DNA from: Sympetrum striolatum
Lineage: Eukaryota; Arthropoda; Insecta; Odonata; Libellulidae
Assembly: GCA_947579665.1 (NCBI GenBank)
Contig: CANPUZ010000031.1
Coordinates: 868,001-932,000 of the forward strand
Length of the DNA stretch: 64,000 bases
Reading direction: 5' to 3'
In this document: positions 34,373 through 46,208 of the stretch, piece by piece
Position numbering within the stretch: the first letter of the stretch is position 1
Layout of the letters: each line of letters starts with the position of its first letter
Translations under genes and position numbers: made by a program
Notes under the pieces: model-generated
The model's database searches: none
The model's input: the letters and a program-made list of their open reading frames with translations, nothing else
What the model was told of the DNA's origin: nothing

Positions 34373-36565
34373 GTCAAACTTTTTTTACGGAAATTCTTCT
34401 CTAATACCAAAATCATCCAGCAGTAGGTAAGCCAGAACTATAAAATTGAATTTAGATTATCTTTGCACGCGTTTATTCTTCTCCGTTCGGGTCCTTAAAA
34501 CCTTTTGGTTTTTATTCCCCTGTTAGCTTCTTTTTGTCGACTATATCTCCTGAAAACAGTACCGCAGGCCTCTCGGTAATGACTGTCTTCTCAGTCACGA
34601 AAATTAAATAAAACAATCGAAATATTTTCAGTGTATTTGTCGTTAATTGCAATACAGATGCAATTACATTTGATTTTAATAGAGGATAATATGGTCCTTC
34701 ATCTACTTGCTTCGCATCCTTGGCATTTCAATGGTGGCATGAAAACCTCTGATGTATGAGAGACGCTGAATAATTAAGACTTCTCCGTATTGAATGCTAA
34801 GAAAAGAGGAACTTCTGGAGTAATTTTACCTCACTCCTCATCAAGACTACAAAGCCTCATTCCCATTTACTGGCTGTTGGTAACTTATGTTTGCAAGGTG
34901 AAATACCAACCGGCTTATGGGCTTAACAATTTGCAGTCAGACTGGTAAGCGATTCTTCAGTAATGAGTCATATTGAGAGTCCTGATTCAATAGACTACAG
35001 ATATACGCCTAAAATGTGTGAGTGATTATACGAACTTTAGGTACTCGATCAGATTTCGACCTTTTCTACGGACATTCCGTACATTTTCGGAAGGTTGGAA
35101 ACCCTGGTCTCTGTCTGCATTTGCCCTTGCCTTCGCATCTTGCATCCGCCCCAATAACTCGAGACTTCCCCCGTTTCCTCCAAGTCCTTCTTATCTTTCT
35201 CGAGTAAACGCCCTCTCCCCCACTTTCCCCTGCAGTTAGAGGGGTTTCTTACAATAATTCTCCCTCAATTGCTTCGGATTTCGTCGTATTTTCGTTTTCT
35301 GGCCGCGACGCACTTTTTCTCGGATAACAAAAGAAGGCTGGAAATGCGCACGAAACTTTTTTATTCAATTCTGTCCTCTTAAATCGAGTTCCGTTGTCTT
35401 CAAAAGTAGTCTACGTGATACATTCTATAGCGATCAAGATATATATATATTTGCTTTCGTGTGTTTCGTTTCTACATAAATGGGAAAACACTGTTCTTTT
35501 AGGTTTGTGGCCGAAGTGTTCGGTCTATGGGAACGTTTGCTATGAAAGAGAATGAAACGTCGGTATTGAATATCAAGTCGTCTTCATCGGCGTTTTGTTT
35601 TTCTATTTTTTAATCATATCTTCATTTTTCTTCAATATCTTTTCTACCATTTTACTAAATGGCATATATTATGAAAAGCTGACTAAACTTCCAAATATAA
35701 ATAGAAGATAAATAGTAAATTAAGGCAAATTTAGGGACAGAGCTGTGTGAATATCAACTCCACAAATTTCTTTATTTATTTATTGAGCATAGCCTTAGTT
35801 TCAACAAATGTGATAAAAATAGCATATAAATTCACAGCAACAATTAAATAAATAATGGGAGAGTCATAGAAAGTGGCAGGTGTAGAAGAATATACTATGC
35901 ATTAAAAATAATGTTCTGGCATGAACCTTTTCATGAATATTTACGAAATTAGCTCATATTGTAATCATGTATACTAATCGTTTTTTGATTTATGAAAGAT
36001 GCTTTCTTTCATGTGTACTCATATTTTAATGATCATTTTTAATAATAAGAGTAAGTGAAAGCACTGAAATTCACACCATTAACTTCAAATTACTTGTGCT
36101 GAAAATGTTTCAGTAAGGATAACCACATATGAATTTTAGGATCAACTTTCAGAAATCATTTTAGAGAGAATTCACTTTTCTCTTTGTGCTTACAATGGAT
36201 ATCACACCGCTATGTGGTCCAACTATAATGCATATCAAACTTCGGAATGAAACTTTCAATGTATAACTTGTAATGTATGTAATCTGTGAAAGAAGAGATT
36301 ACGAACCGCCATTACGAATCCGTATTGCGGTAGTAATTTTTTAGAAAGGAGTAATCATAAAAGTTAACCCTTTATTCGAACGAAGGTTGGGTGATTATTT
36401 TGAAGTTCCGATCGCCATGGAGACTTTTTATTCGTCCAGGGGCCATATTATGTTACTTGTCGGTTTGGAAGCAGTTGGTTCGATTTCAAATCCAACCGAC
36501 TGGAGAGGAAATCGTGATCTCTCACCGACTCCGCCTCTAAATCCTATTCTGTAGCATCGTCGGGC
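34373..36565. other. No recognisable gene
   Basis: Mostly AT-rich, with a C-rich stretch at about 35100-35230 and a TTAACCCT at 36365 that resembles a piggyBac-type boundary without a detectable partner. Confidence 0.4.
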
Positions 36566-36602
36566 CATAGAGTAAGGATGGGGATGGGATCCTTACTCTA
36601 TG
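36566..36602. other. Perfect 14-bp stem hairpin
   Basis: CATAGAGTAAGGAT and ATCCTTACTCTATG are exact inverse complements around a 9-nt loop, GGGGATGGG. No T-run or other context gives a function. It may be the centre of a small palindromic repeat. Confidence 0.5.
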
Positions 36603-38210
36603 CGTTGGGCAGAAAACTACTAAACCGACTGCCCCCACCCACTTTAAGGGGAAACATCGGAGAATTTCCGAAAGTGACGGTCACGTGCTTCATCTCAACC
36701 AATGAGAGAGCAAACGATTAGACAAATGAAGAATGAAACAAGGCGTGTAACAGCAGATGTAAATATCAATGATGTGTATGAAATTTTAGGTAACTAAGAT
36801 TTGTTGTTGTCCTTTGTTGATTTCTTACTTAAGTTTTGAAAGAAATCTTACAAGGAAGATTTTTATAATTGCATTAGTTAGTTTGTATGGTCTTAAATGG
36901 TTGATGTTTGAATTTAACATAAATTGCTAGCAGAAGATTTTCCAGTGCCCAAATTCGAGCACAAGGATACTTATGGTAATAAAATATCGATATCTAATTC
37001 ACTATCAGCCCTACAGTGAATCCCTAAATTTCGTAATTTTATTAACTGGAAGTCGGTGCGTGATTTTCAGAACTTAGTATCAGTGAAAGAAGTAGAAAAT
37101 TAGTAAGTACATAGTACCTTCGATACCCTCACTGACTGATTTCTTGGAGATTAGATTTACACGAATTCCTTAGGTGCTTCATAAAGTTATTGTTGGAACT
37201 GTTGCTGTCTTCAAATCAGTTTACTATTGGTCAGCTAGTAAGACCTCGATTCGTATAAACGGATAGGTATCTTTTATTTTTTAATATTTGCCACAAAAGC
37301 AAAATCCTCTCGTCTCCTTGTGAACCGAAGTACTGCAACTTTCGACTGTAGCACTTCCTTGTACGTAATTAATACTTGTAATTAGTTTCGCCTGGATTAA
37401 CTACACTCTATAAATATTATTCAATTATCTTGGCTTTTCATATATTGCTGAAATATATGATTTTAATGGAATCTAATGGTAAAATTGTGGGTAATTTTCT
37501 AGTTTCACGGTGTTTGGGAGAAATTCTATATCTCCTTTACTACTGAAGATACACATACCATTCTTACACCATATTATAGAGGAAGGATTGCAATTTATAT
37601 ATATGATAAGCAATGTCTTCTAAGAGCTGTCATTTCGGAGAAAATTATATCCAAAAACGACAAATTTTCGACGTTTTTCTTCTGCTACTAGAAAATTACC
37701 AAATTGTGTTTTAAAATGAACAAAAATTATACCATCCACGTCAGTTAAAAGTTAATCATTATACGTTTAAAAATTAGAAAATTCGATCGCATGAAATCCT
37801 ATGACTAGGTTTAATCTATTTCTCTATTATTTATAGTTTTCTTCAAGCGGGGTCATTATTTTTCCATAGTCGAGTCTCGCACGGGGAAACAGTAACATAT
37901 GTAACGGATGTTAAGCGTTCCCTAACACTTTACCTAATGAATTATTGATGGTTATTTATATTTATTATTAGAAGATTAAAACGTTTATTTTATTCCACGT
38001 CCTTGGACAGATGCTCGCTCCAAGAAACGTAGTACATACGTGCATCCATATGTGCTATGGCGTACATCATTTTGCACCTAAAAGCGAGAATCGCATTCAT
38101 TTTATGCGATCGCATGTCTTATTGCGGCTTTATATTACATTCTGCTAATTACGGGCATTCAATTAACGCATTTGCCTTGATTATATTGTTAAAGATGCAC
38201 ACACTTGCCA
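36603..38210. other. No recognisable feature
   Basis: AT-rich DNA without motif-bearing frames, splice pairs or repeats that I can support. Confidence 0.5.
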
Positions 38211-38214
38211 CAGT

Positions 38215-38410
38215 TCGTCTGCTAACCGACTGACTCCTATCGCTACCGACTCCTTTTCATTATCGGTAGAATTCTCCGGATTCTACCGACGATGGCTAGC
38301 CGTTATACCGACGCAGGAGCTTCCAGAATAGCATCGAGAGCTGGTGGAGTCGGTTTGCGATCGTAACCGACTGCTTGGCTACCGTACCAACGGGAAATGA
38401 GATACAGAAT
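38215..38410. repeat. ACCGACT-rich palindromic segment
   Basis: ACCGAC(T) recurs near 38225, 38244, 38293, 38309 and 38377, with the complement GTCGGT near 38348. A local palindrome, CGGTAGAATTCTCCGGATTCTACCG, spans 38265-38289. The segment overlaps the 3' side of the LINE endonuclease fragment, so part of it may be diverged coding sequence. Confidence 0.35.
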
Positions 38411-38650
38411 ATGGCCCCAGAGACGACATTGAGTTGATAGCTCGGTTTTTTTTCGGGACTGGGAGTAGAGGGGTGGTAGGTGAATGAGAAATCCAAAAAA
38501 GATCACTGAAGTTGAAGTCTCCCAGTATAAGGAGCGAGTCCAACTCATTGAGATCCGTTTGCATCGCAAGGAGCGAGGAATGGACTGCTTCGAGGTTTGA
38601 AAGGGATACTGGGGGGAGGGAGGTAAAGACAGGCGATGAGTAACCTTTTC
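38379..38650 (-). pseudogene. LINE endonuclease-domain fragment
   Basis: On the minus strand one frame reads through NLEAVHSSLLAMQTDLNELD and then LLILGDFNFSDLFW. The L-G-D-F-N signature followed by D-x-x-W is the hallmark of the apurinic-type endonuclease of non-LTR retrotransposon ORF2, where the Asp and Asn are catalytic or metal-binding residues. The reading frame ends about 35 codons later. No reverse transcriptase domain follows in the remaining 38.0-38.3 kb, so this is a dead fragment. Confidence 0.55.
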
Positions 38651-39087
38651 CTTCGTTTAGTGCTCAGGCGAAGTTCGACTACCACTATTCCACAGTTCGA
38701 CTCAAGGTCACTTCGCCTAACGGAAGGAAGAGCGGAAGCAACTGCAATTAAAACTCCGCATCCCTTTTAACCCTCCAGGGACAGATTCTCTGTCTCTTCG
38801 GAAAACACGCGTCACCGAAATACGTTCTAAACCGTAAATGCACTTCCTGATTTCGTGTTTATGGCGTAAGGAAACGTGGCCTTTTCAGATTCTTAATCTG
38901 CTTATTTCTATTGCATCTAACGCGATATCGAGACGACGTTTGCGACAAATTGTGTTTTAATGTCCTGAGAATTTTGTTTTACATTTGTTTTGCGAATACG
39001 AGTCGGATTAATAGTTTAAAACTAAATGTAAACAAATACACGTTGACAACGGACGAAGACTATTTTGGTGATTCGGTTGCTAAAGTC

Positions 39088-39121
39088 TTATGGATGGTGG
39101 CACTGCAGTGGAATCATTAAT
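39088..39121 (+). CDS. Possible short first coding exon
   Basis: An ATG at 39090 opens MDGGTAVESLI and reaches a consensus donor (ATTG then GTGAGTGT) at 39122. The donor is phase 1, which fits the acceptor of the 40-nt exon-like segment at 44069. A longer unspliced frame also exists (90 codons, very hydrophobic). Evidence is limited to one splice site and an initiator, so this is speculative. Confidence 0.2.
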
Positions 39122-39419
39122 TGGTGAGTGTATAGCTCTGTTAATTTTAATCGTTACCATGGCATCTAATTTGATGAGCTATTTTCCTGTGTTTACGAGA
39201 GTTTTACAGTTGTGTTACGTTGTCATCGCCTTCATTTCGACTTATATTTCACTTTTTTTTGGATTTCGTTATATGTTTGTTGTTCAGATCATATGTTTGT
39301 TATTGTTTTTCGTGTTTATGTTGTATTCTTGTGGTAGTAAGTGTTATTTGTTGTTATGTTGACATGTGTTACTTCGTATGCTTACTACGTGAGAGGTGCT
39401 TTCGCTACTTGGCTTACTT

Positions 39420-39760
39420 TGCATTATGGGGAGTGAGGGAATATGTGATGACGAGTAATACATATATTGCCATATTCTAAGAAGTGAGGCTTACCAAGCA
39501 TGGTGAGAAGTGAGGGATCTTGTCCAGTCTTGTAGGTAACTCACATACAGTAACATCAAATACAAAGGGCTAATAATTGGGATGTGGCCTACACGATGAG
39601 GAGTGAGGTAGTTTTACCTTGATATCCTCACCAAGCAATAATGTTAAATGTGGACCATGTTTTCGTAGTCGTAGCAAAAGGAGAAACATTGTTCATGACA
39701 ATCCACAACGAATTGGGTATACTATGATAGGTGAGGAGTGAGGTAGTTTACCCTTTATTT
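39420..39760 (+). repeat. GAGTGAGG motif cluster
   Basis: GAGTGAGG or AAGTGAGG occurs near 39431, 39482, 39507, 39603 and 39739. Two of the copies extend to GAGGAGTGAGGTAGTTTTACC and GAGGAGTGAGGTAGTTTACC. Spacing is irregular, so it is not a simple tandem array. Function is unknown. Confidence 0.35.
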
Positions 39761-40214
39761 CATCGCCCACTCACTGTATCTTAAGCGGAACATCTACGTT
39801 TCGTTGAAAGGAATTAATGGATAGGGAGCGAAGAAAACAAAGAATAAAATTTGAAATACAGAGAAAATCCCGAGTTAGAAAAATAATTGAACAAATTTTT
39901 TTTTCAAATTCGTCCATATATTGTCTTGCATTAAATGTAATCTTATATATCTATAAAAATGCCTGTATGTGTGTATATATGTATGTTCCAGATAATCTCG
40001 AAAACTAGACGTCGCACGATGTTCAAACTTTTAACATCGTTAAATGTCTTCCCGGGGATGATCAAGTGATACTTTAAATTTGCCTTAAGTCCACGGTTCG
40101 AACCCAGACGAGTAAAATAGTTTGGATAAGAAATACACGTAAAGTTAATTTTTTCCGTTGCAGGCTTCAATTCTTTTGAAAAACTAAATTAGAAAGAGTG
40201 GTCGTAAGGAGTCG

Positions 40215-41770
40215 AAACGAGCATCAAAAGAAGGGAAATAGAATAAAGATTTTCATTTTGGTCAAGAAATATCGTTTTCGATTCGAAATTGCAAGAATTT
40301 TGATAAAATATACGAACATTTTGACTAAATTTCCATGTGTAAACAAATCCATTCCCTTGACGATATAAATTTTTAAAAATTCGAATTTTGTTGACGAGTC
40401 TGTAGCAACCAAGTTTTATTTACATCAACTTAATTGTTTACCGTCTTTTTCGTAAAATGAAATGAGTTTTATAACAGTGGTTTACTGAAAATGGATTTCT
40501 ATCGATCAATTCAACTATTGCGTATAAATATCCTGGTAAGTTGAGGATGTTCAGAATATATTCCTCTGAATTAAGTATTAAATCTAATCTATTTGCTTTG
40601 ATGTATATTAAGCAATTTACGGAAGTGGAGTTTGCGAAGAACGAAAAGAATTCCCAGATTCGTAGTTTGTAATCCTTGAAGAGTTGAACGGCGAGTTGTT
40701 AAGTTGTAGCAAATCTCCAACATCATATACTAGACCAAAAAGGTAAAGCAATTTTATTTTGTTAAATGCAGGATTCAAAAATTGATTTATTCGTTGTTTT
40801 TAAGTGCTTCCACTCCATATTCATTTACTATCCTTCTGTTATTGGTGTTTAATTTTTGTTTCTATTTTGACATTGCGATTACTTTTGTGGTTCGTGTTTA
40901 TGTTACACATTTTAAGATCGAGATACCAGGCAGTTCTAAAATACATTTACTTTCCGTGTAGAATATTCAGCGTTGGTTATTTGAGTGAAATGTAATTTAT
41001 TTCTGTCATTTACGTTTAATGCTTGATTCATTTGGCCCCTTTGTACCTGTATGAAAATGTAACTTTAAACGTGGTACTGCTTATCCTAATGTGATCTTAG
41101 AATATATTTCAAAACAAGGGAAATAGAATAAAGATTCTTATTTTGGCTGAGAAATAACGTTTGCGTTTTGAAATTGCGAGAAATTTGATCAAATATACGA
41201 AAATTTCGTCTAAAGTTTCATGTTGTAAATAAACCCATTCCCTTGACGATCAAGGCGATTGTTGATTCCAAACTCATGTGTAATTCTATAAGAAGACATG
41301 GCGGATCAATGACCAGTTAAAATAAATTTCGAAAATAAGAGTTGAAGATTTACGATGAAGAAAAAATTGAATGGCATTTTAAAATTTGTTGTGACAAACA
41401 ATATCCTGTGAAGAAACGCAGGTTGAAAGGTATGAACATTTTTTCATTGATTCCTTAAGTTTTCTTTAAGCGTCTGTGAAAACCGAGTTTTGTTTATGGT
41501 ACGTAATTGTTAACTGAATTTTCAGTGAAATAAAACGATTTTGAAATTTGTACGTTGATAGAATTTGCATTCTCGCTGTCAATTCTACTGATTTAAAATA
41601 ATAACGTGGTAAGTTGTGGACATCTCTCATATTATTTTTGAGTTTTGACGGAAATTACGGACATCCTTATTTCTTATGTTTAATCGGTCTTTGTTTTCTT
41701 TTAAGTTTTGAGCGACGAGTGGTCAGGAGCGAATAAGTAACATTTCAAAGCCTAAGAAGGTAAAGCGATT
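40215..41770 (+). repeat. Diverged two-copy internal duplication
   Basis: Copy 1 (about 40220-40770) and copy 2 (about 41108-41770) share ordered blocks: GGGAAATAGAATAAAGATT, TACGAA(C/A)ATTT, CCCATTCCCTTGACGAT, a GTTAACTGA/GGTTTACTGA block, and an end with a donor-like AAG-GTAAAG(C). A similar end, GGGAAAGGTAAGGCAATTTTG, occurs again near 44101. The duplication lies within the Helitron-like element. Confidence 0.5.
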
Positions 41771-43475
41771 TCAGTTATCCGTAGACCGTAAAAAATCTAA
41801 GATATTGTAGTAGAATGGGTAATCCCTTACTTCAATCCAAATCCAAACTACTGCCCACGGGCCGCATCTGCTGTTTGATAGTTAATAAAGCTGAAAAGTT
41901 TGGAGACCCCTACTTGAAACGCATTATGTTGTGGATATCATAGACACAAGTATAATAGTTTTTGAAATAATTTCTCAGTTTTTCAATCACAAATGAATAA
42001 AGTCTATTCTACTGCACTATAATACTATGCTATTTTGTGTTGGAAATTCTTACTGCAACAGATGTAAAAACGTTTAAAAAACTTATGTAACATTAATGGC
42101 CGGTATTGTAATGTATATTTTGCGTTGTTTATAACTTTAATCTTCATAGAAGTGGCTTTGTCTTTTCATCATATTGTTTATCAGTTTCAATATTATGAAA
42201 TTGCATGATTTTATGTATTGTTAATTGTTTAAAGTGAAAAATTCTGTTTTTCTTTTTTTCGAAACCGTATAGAAATATCTAATGCTGCGTAAATTATAGC
42301 TGCAGTAGCAATATCAACGTTCAATTATAATTACGAGCATCGTGATCAACTTACTGATTTATGCATTTCGTCATGAATATATAGTATGATTTACCTAGGT
42401 GTTTACTGGAAGGAGCGCCAAGTCGAAATAAAAAACTGATATTGAAAACAGCTATCCCAAATGTCAATATTTAACATACTGTACCGAAGAATGGATTATA
42501 ATTCTTAAACATCTTTAACACAAGTTTGTTTTCGGGATAAGAAACTATACAGATAACCACAAAATGTAAATTTACTTAAGCCACTATACACCTTCTCAAC
42601 GGAGGTAGGTGGTGTCTGTATTTATTGATTACTGTGAAGATTCTACGCTGAATGTATTTTGTGGGTCCAGGAAATAATTTATCTTAAAAGTTTTTCATAA
42701 GTTACTGGAGAAGGAATTAATATATCAGATCATTTACATTGCCAATATTTTCCCCAGCCATACGTCACTCGCGGAGTACATAAATCTAAAAATCTTAAAC
42801 CAAGTCCCGTACACAGACATATCGGCAAAGTGTTTATCGAGATCAAACCAGCATTTTTCGAAGCCTTATCACTTGGATCCAAAAGGAACTTTCCTGACAT
42901 ATTTCTGTGTGAGACTGCCAATGTTATTATTCGATCAAAAATATTTTCAACAATAAAATAATTACAAATATTTATTAGGTTTGTAATCAAATACTTTTCT
43001 GCTCACTTTACCCAATGCACTTATCATGTAATAAATTTCGACTTACGAGCATAGCTCCACAGACTGATTTCGGTAAAGTTGTCGCTCTATTGTCATGGCT
43101 TTTATCGTTCCATCCTAATATGGCGTTGTGTCTTGCGCTTAATCATTCCCAAGATCTACGACTACGTTCCTGGTCATTAATTAACATACCACTACATTTT
43201 ATACGAGTCACGAATTCTCACTAACAACCTCATGTTATAAGCATAGCCAAGATAAAACAATGAAACATACCTTCTGGTTCTATGGTACACCATTTCTTAT
43301 GTAATGTCTATAGTTTTTTCTTTACGTAAGAAATACAACAATGACGTCTTTTTCCATTATCGGAATCACACTTATTCAGTTTTTGAAGATATCCTCTCAA
43401 TGATGACCAGTCGAAAGTTTGCGGCCTCAGTCGGCGTAGAAAGAAGAAAAATGCTCCTTTAGGAGATAAAAGTCA
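41771..43475. other. No recognisable gene
   Basis: AT-rich interior of the Helitron-like element, with no motif-bearing frame. Confidence 0.4.
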
Positions 43476-43608
43476 GAGGGGAAGAAGCTATTATGTATGC
43501 CTCTTTTCATACGTAGATACATTTTGATACATTGTTACCGAAGAGAGAAGAAACTATATGTAAGCCTCACTTTCATATGTAGATACATTTTGACACATTG
43601 TCACGGAA
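43476..43608 (+). repeat. Two-copy 67-bp tandem repeat
   Basis: AGAGGGGAAGAAGCTAT (43476) and AGAGAGAAGAAACTAT (43543) begin two adjacent copies that both continue through CATA(C/T)GTAGATACATTTTGA and ACATTGT. Confidence 0.65.
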
Positions 43609-43830
43609 AAGATTATCAACCTGCGTTAAATTGAATATTGAGTTAGAGTAGACTTAATTGTAACTTACATTTCTTGATATATTGGTTTGGAAAGTCTGGT
43701 ATTCGCTATTTACCAACAATTATGAAGAATTTGTTACGATGAAGGTTATTACACTGATATTTATAAAATTAAATATCCCCGTTGAGAATCAACGGGTACT
43801 TCTGCTAGTTACTAATTAAATTTATCAATG

Positions 43831-43880
43831 TAATCTCTTCGTATTAAATTATATCTCTTCGTATTTAATTATATCTCTTC
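43831..43880 (+). repeat. Short tandem repeat, ATCTCTTCGTAT
   Basis: Three tandem units of about 20-21 bp (AATCTCTTCGTATTAAATT-like). This is a simple minisatellite. Confidence 0.6.
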
Positions 43881-44068
43881 TTTTGCCGCATATATGGTTA
43901 CTGATGTATTTTTCCAAATTGTTTTCCTTTTCACCCTCTTTTTAAACGAAAGGGAGTTACTCTTCAATGAAACTAAATGTCTTCTTCGAGTGCTCATTAT
44001 AACATGTGTATTCGATGAATTGCTATATAATTTAGCTGTTTTAATTCGTGCGGTTCTTTTTTTCCAGT

Positions 44069-44108
44069 GCCTGTTCTCTGTGTAATCTACGGGACCAAAT
44101 GGGAAAGG
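44069..44108 (+). CDS. Possible 40-nt exon
   Basis: A strong acceptor (TTCTTTTTTTCCAG, ending at 44068) and a donor (GGGAAAG then GTAAGG) flank 40 nt. Two of three frames are open. The frame that joins the phase 1 donor at 39122 reads VPVLCVIYGTKWE. It is very short, and other evidence is lacking. Confidence 0.2.
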
Positions 44109-44394
44109 TAAGGCAATTTTGTTGTCTCCTTATCTTGAAGCAATTGCATCGTCCGAACTATGACAATTAGTATATTATTTTAACTTATCGTTCACATTTT
44201 CTGGGAATGGGAAGTGGGAATGAATAGCAATATAATTCGCTTTAATGCATGTAAGAAACTCTGAGAGTGATTTGTGGGAATTTTAATTCAAGAATCGAAG
44301 GTATCGTTCGGAATTCATAGATTAGCTCCGATTCTAAATTAACAATCAATGCCATTTCCCGGAAAATATGTTTTATCTTCTTAAACGTGAAGAA

Positions 44395-44835
44395 TGCAGT
44401 AAAAACTGCGCATTTTCTGCGAAAATTTCCTGTTTTTTGGTTCTGCTTAAAATTCGAGTTAACCTAGTCGAATTTGGGATCTCAACTAAATCTTTCCAAA
44501 TATCGAAGAAATATTTGAGTTTTCTTTGCAATTTACGAAGAAATCGGCGGTAATAGGGCATTTTTTCAATATTTTCAGTTTTTTGGCTCTATTTTGTTTG
44601 AAATTCGAGTAAATCAAGTCGAATTTGGACTCGTTTTCGAGACCTCAATACGATTTTTCCATGTATTGAACATTAGCTTCCATTTTGTGCAACTTACGAA
44701 TTGTGTGAAAATCGGCCCTTTTTGGGAAAGTTTTAAGTATTATTGCTGCATTTTGATAAAAATTCGAGTAAACTTAACAAAATTTGTACTCGTTTCGAAG
44801 ATCATAGCGAGATCCTTATAAATATGGAAGGCTAG
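44395..44835 (+). repeat. Three-copy tandem repeat of about 155 bp
   Basis: The block (A/G)AAATTCGAGTAAA...TCGAATTTGG recurs near 44450, 44602 and 44759. It is followed in the last two by ACTCGTTTTCGAGACCTCA or ACTCGTTTCGAAGATCATA. Copies are strongly diverged. Confidence 0.55.
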
Positions 44836-44849
44836 GACCAAGTAATTTT

Positions 44850-45060
44850 CATTTCAGATGGTTATTCCATATTGCCACGAAGTGAAGATTAAGATTAAGA
44901 TTATATTGATATTAGAAAAGATCTCTGTTTTTCCCGGCGTAATTGCTGAAGGAATAGTTCTCGGGTCTCCAGCCGGGTGCAGGCTTCGGATAAAAGCAAC
45001 GTTTCGGCCACATCCTTCGTGGCCATCTTCAGGAACGAAGTGCAAGTGCATATATTGATA
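44850..45060 (-). repeat. Retroelement 3'-type segment with CTGAAGATGG...GGCCGAAACG
   Basis: On the minus strand, CTGAAGATGGCCAC, a GAAGGAT loop, then GTGGCCGAAACGTTG forms a 6-bp GC-rich stem. It is flanked by sequences that match the conserved core of hammerhead ribozymes (CUGANGA ... GAAA). Motifs of this style are widespread in animal retroelements, notably Penelope-like ones. Here stems I and III do not close properly, so an active ribozyme is not supported. It is followed by CCCGGCTGGAGACCCGAGAAC, also of dispersed-repeat character. Confidence 0.35.
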
Positions 45061-45469
45061 TTATTTTGTAATAATTCCAATTTTAGAAAGACTTTAGAAA
45101 ACTTTATACGTTCCGGTTCGAATGGCGTTTGAGCCGAATTTTTCATCATTTCGCATTGCTTAATATTGGCATCTCAAGATTCATGACAACCGAACGAATG
45201 AGATATTGTTCGCTTTTTTATTTTCTGTCGGAGGATCTTTCGTCACCTCTTCTTTCTGCCACTATTTCTTTTCTTCACCTCTCCATGTTTTCCTTCTTGT
45301 TTGCTTTCTTCGTTTGCCTCTCCTGATTAGGACGGACGCAATTAACGAAGAAGATTGCAGAAACTAATACTCGCTCTCTTTCGATGACTGGCTCAATCAT
45401 ACTCCCTCTCTCACACACATTCACTCATCCAATACACACACTCACTCTTGTTGTCTACTCTCAAGGTAA
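45061..45469. other. No gene; pyrimidine-rich then CA-rich stretch
   Basis: The CT-rich part lies at about 45235-45325 and the CA-rich part at about 45405-45450. It ends at a donor-like CTCAAG-GTAAGG near 45465. No initiator or motif supports an exon. Confidence 0.35.
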
Positions 45470-46060
45470 GGGTTTTGGTACATTGGAAAAATGGAACACA
45501 CGAAACGGGAAAATAAGTCAGGAATCACACAAACTTCGCAACATATTCTCATTCTCATATAAAGTGTCCACAGATTATATCAATACAGTCATTGTAAATA
45601 TAACAGTATTCTCACATAGTATCATACATGTTTCACTAAATTAATTCTAAAATCGTGTTATTACTATCATCACATTTACAATTGCTGATTGGCAAATACC
45701 AGGTGGCATTGCCCGTGTCATAAAATGACCTCCAAAGGAAAACAAATCTAAACATACGCACACGGTTGCAATGAATGAGAAAATATAACTAAAGCATTCG
45801 AAAAATACAGCTCCTAATTTGAACAAAATTAATTACTAATGAGGCTTGAATGTCTGAAGTATTCTCAAGCTCGCAAAATAAGATTTTAATACATTGGGAA
45901 AATAGAACACACACAAGAAACCAAATACTGTAATTTTACACATTTCGCTAGATGTCCTCATTCTTACAATTAGTATATACAGAAAATAGCACTATAATCA
46001 TTGAAAAAGATTGAATACATAAAGGCATAAATATTTTATGATATCTTTCTACTCATCATT
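45470..46060 (+). repeat. Diverged two-copy duplication, period about 410 bp
   Basis: TTGGTACATTGGAAAAATGG then AACACACGAAAC (45473) matches TTAATACATTGGGAAAATAG then AACACACACAAGAAAC (45884). Both continue with CA(C/T)...CTCATTCT...TCATTG. Confidence 0.55.
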
Positions 46061-46208
46061 TTTGATGATTAGTTTTGATAATAATTCAAAAATAAGATTT
46101 TACTTTAAATATAATTCAAGATACACATCATTTGTCCGTCTTCCGCAAAAGGTGGTGTTAAATGTTTTATGTCCATGGTATATTATTTCGAATGAATCCG
46201 TCACTTTC

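Larger units (their letters stand above)
39950..43808 (+). mobile_element. Helitron-like element, non-autonomous
   Basis: The candidate 5' end is TCTATAAAAATGCCTGTATG preceded by A. The 3' end is an 8-bp-stem hairpin, CCCGTTGAGAATCAACGGG (43778-43796), followed 8 bp later by CTAG at 43805-43808 and then T. Helitrons start with TC, end with a hairpin and CTRR, and insert between A and T, so both ends fit. A second copy of the hairpin end lies at about 50120-50165 on the minus strand. No Rep/helicase motif was seen in the 3.9 kb interior, so the element would be non-autonomous. The pairing of this 5' end with this 3' end is inferred. Confidence 0.45.

Noticed and set aside
39090..39362. 90-codon hydrophobic frame as a membrane protein
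   Set aside because: It is a low-complexity translation of a T-rich stretch without flanking charged segments or homologous copies. The consensus donor inside it argues for splicing if anything.
44980..45045. An active hammerhead ribozyme
   Set aside because: Core bases match, but stem III cannot pair next to GAAA and stem I pairs only with an offset of three bases.
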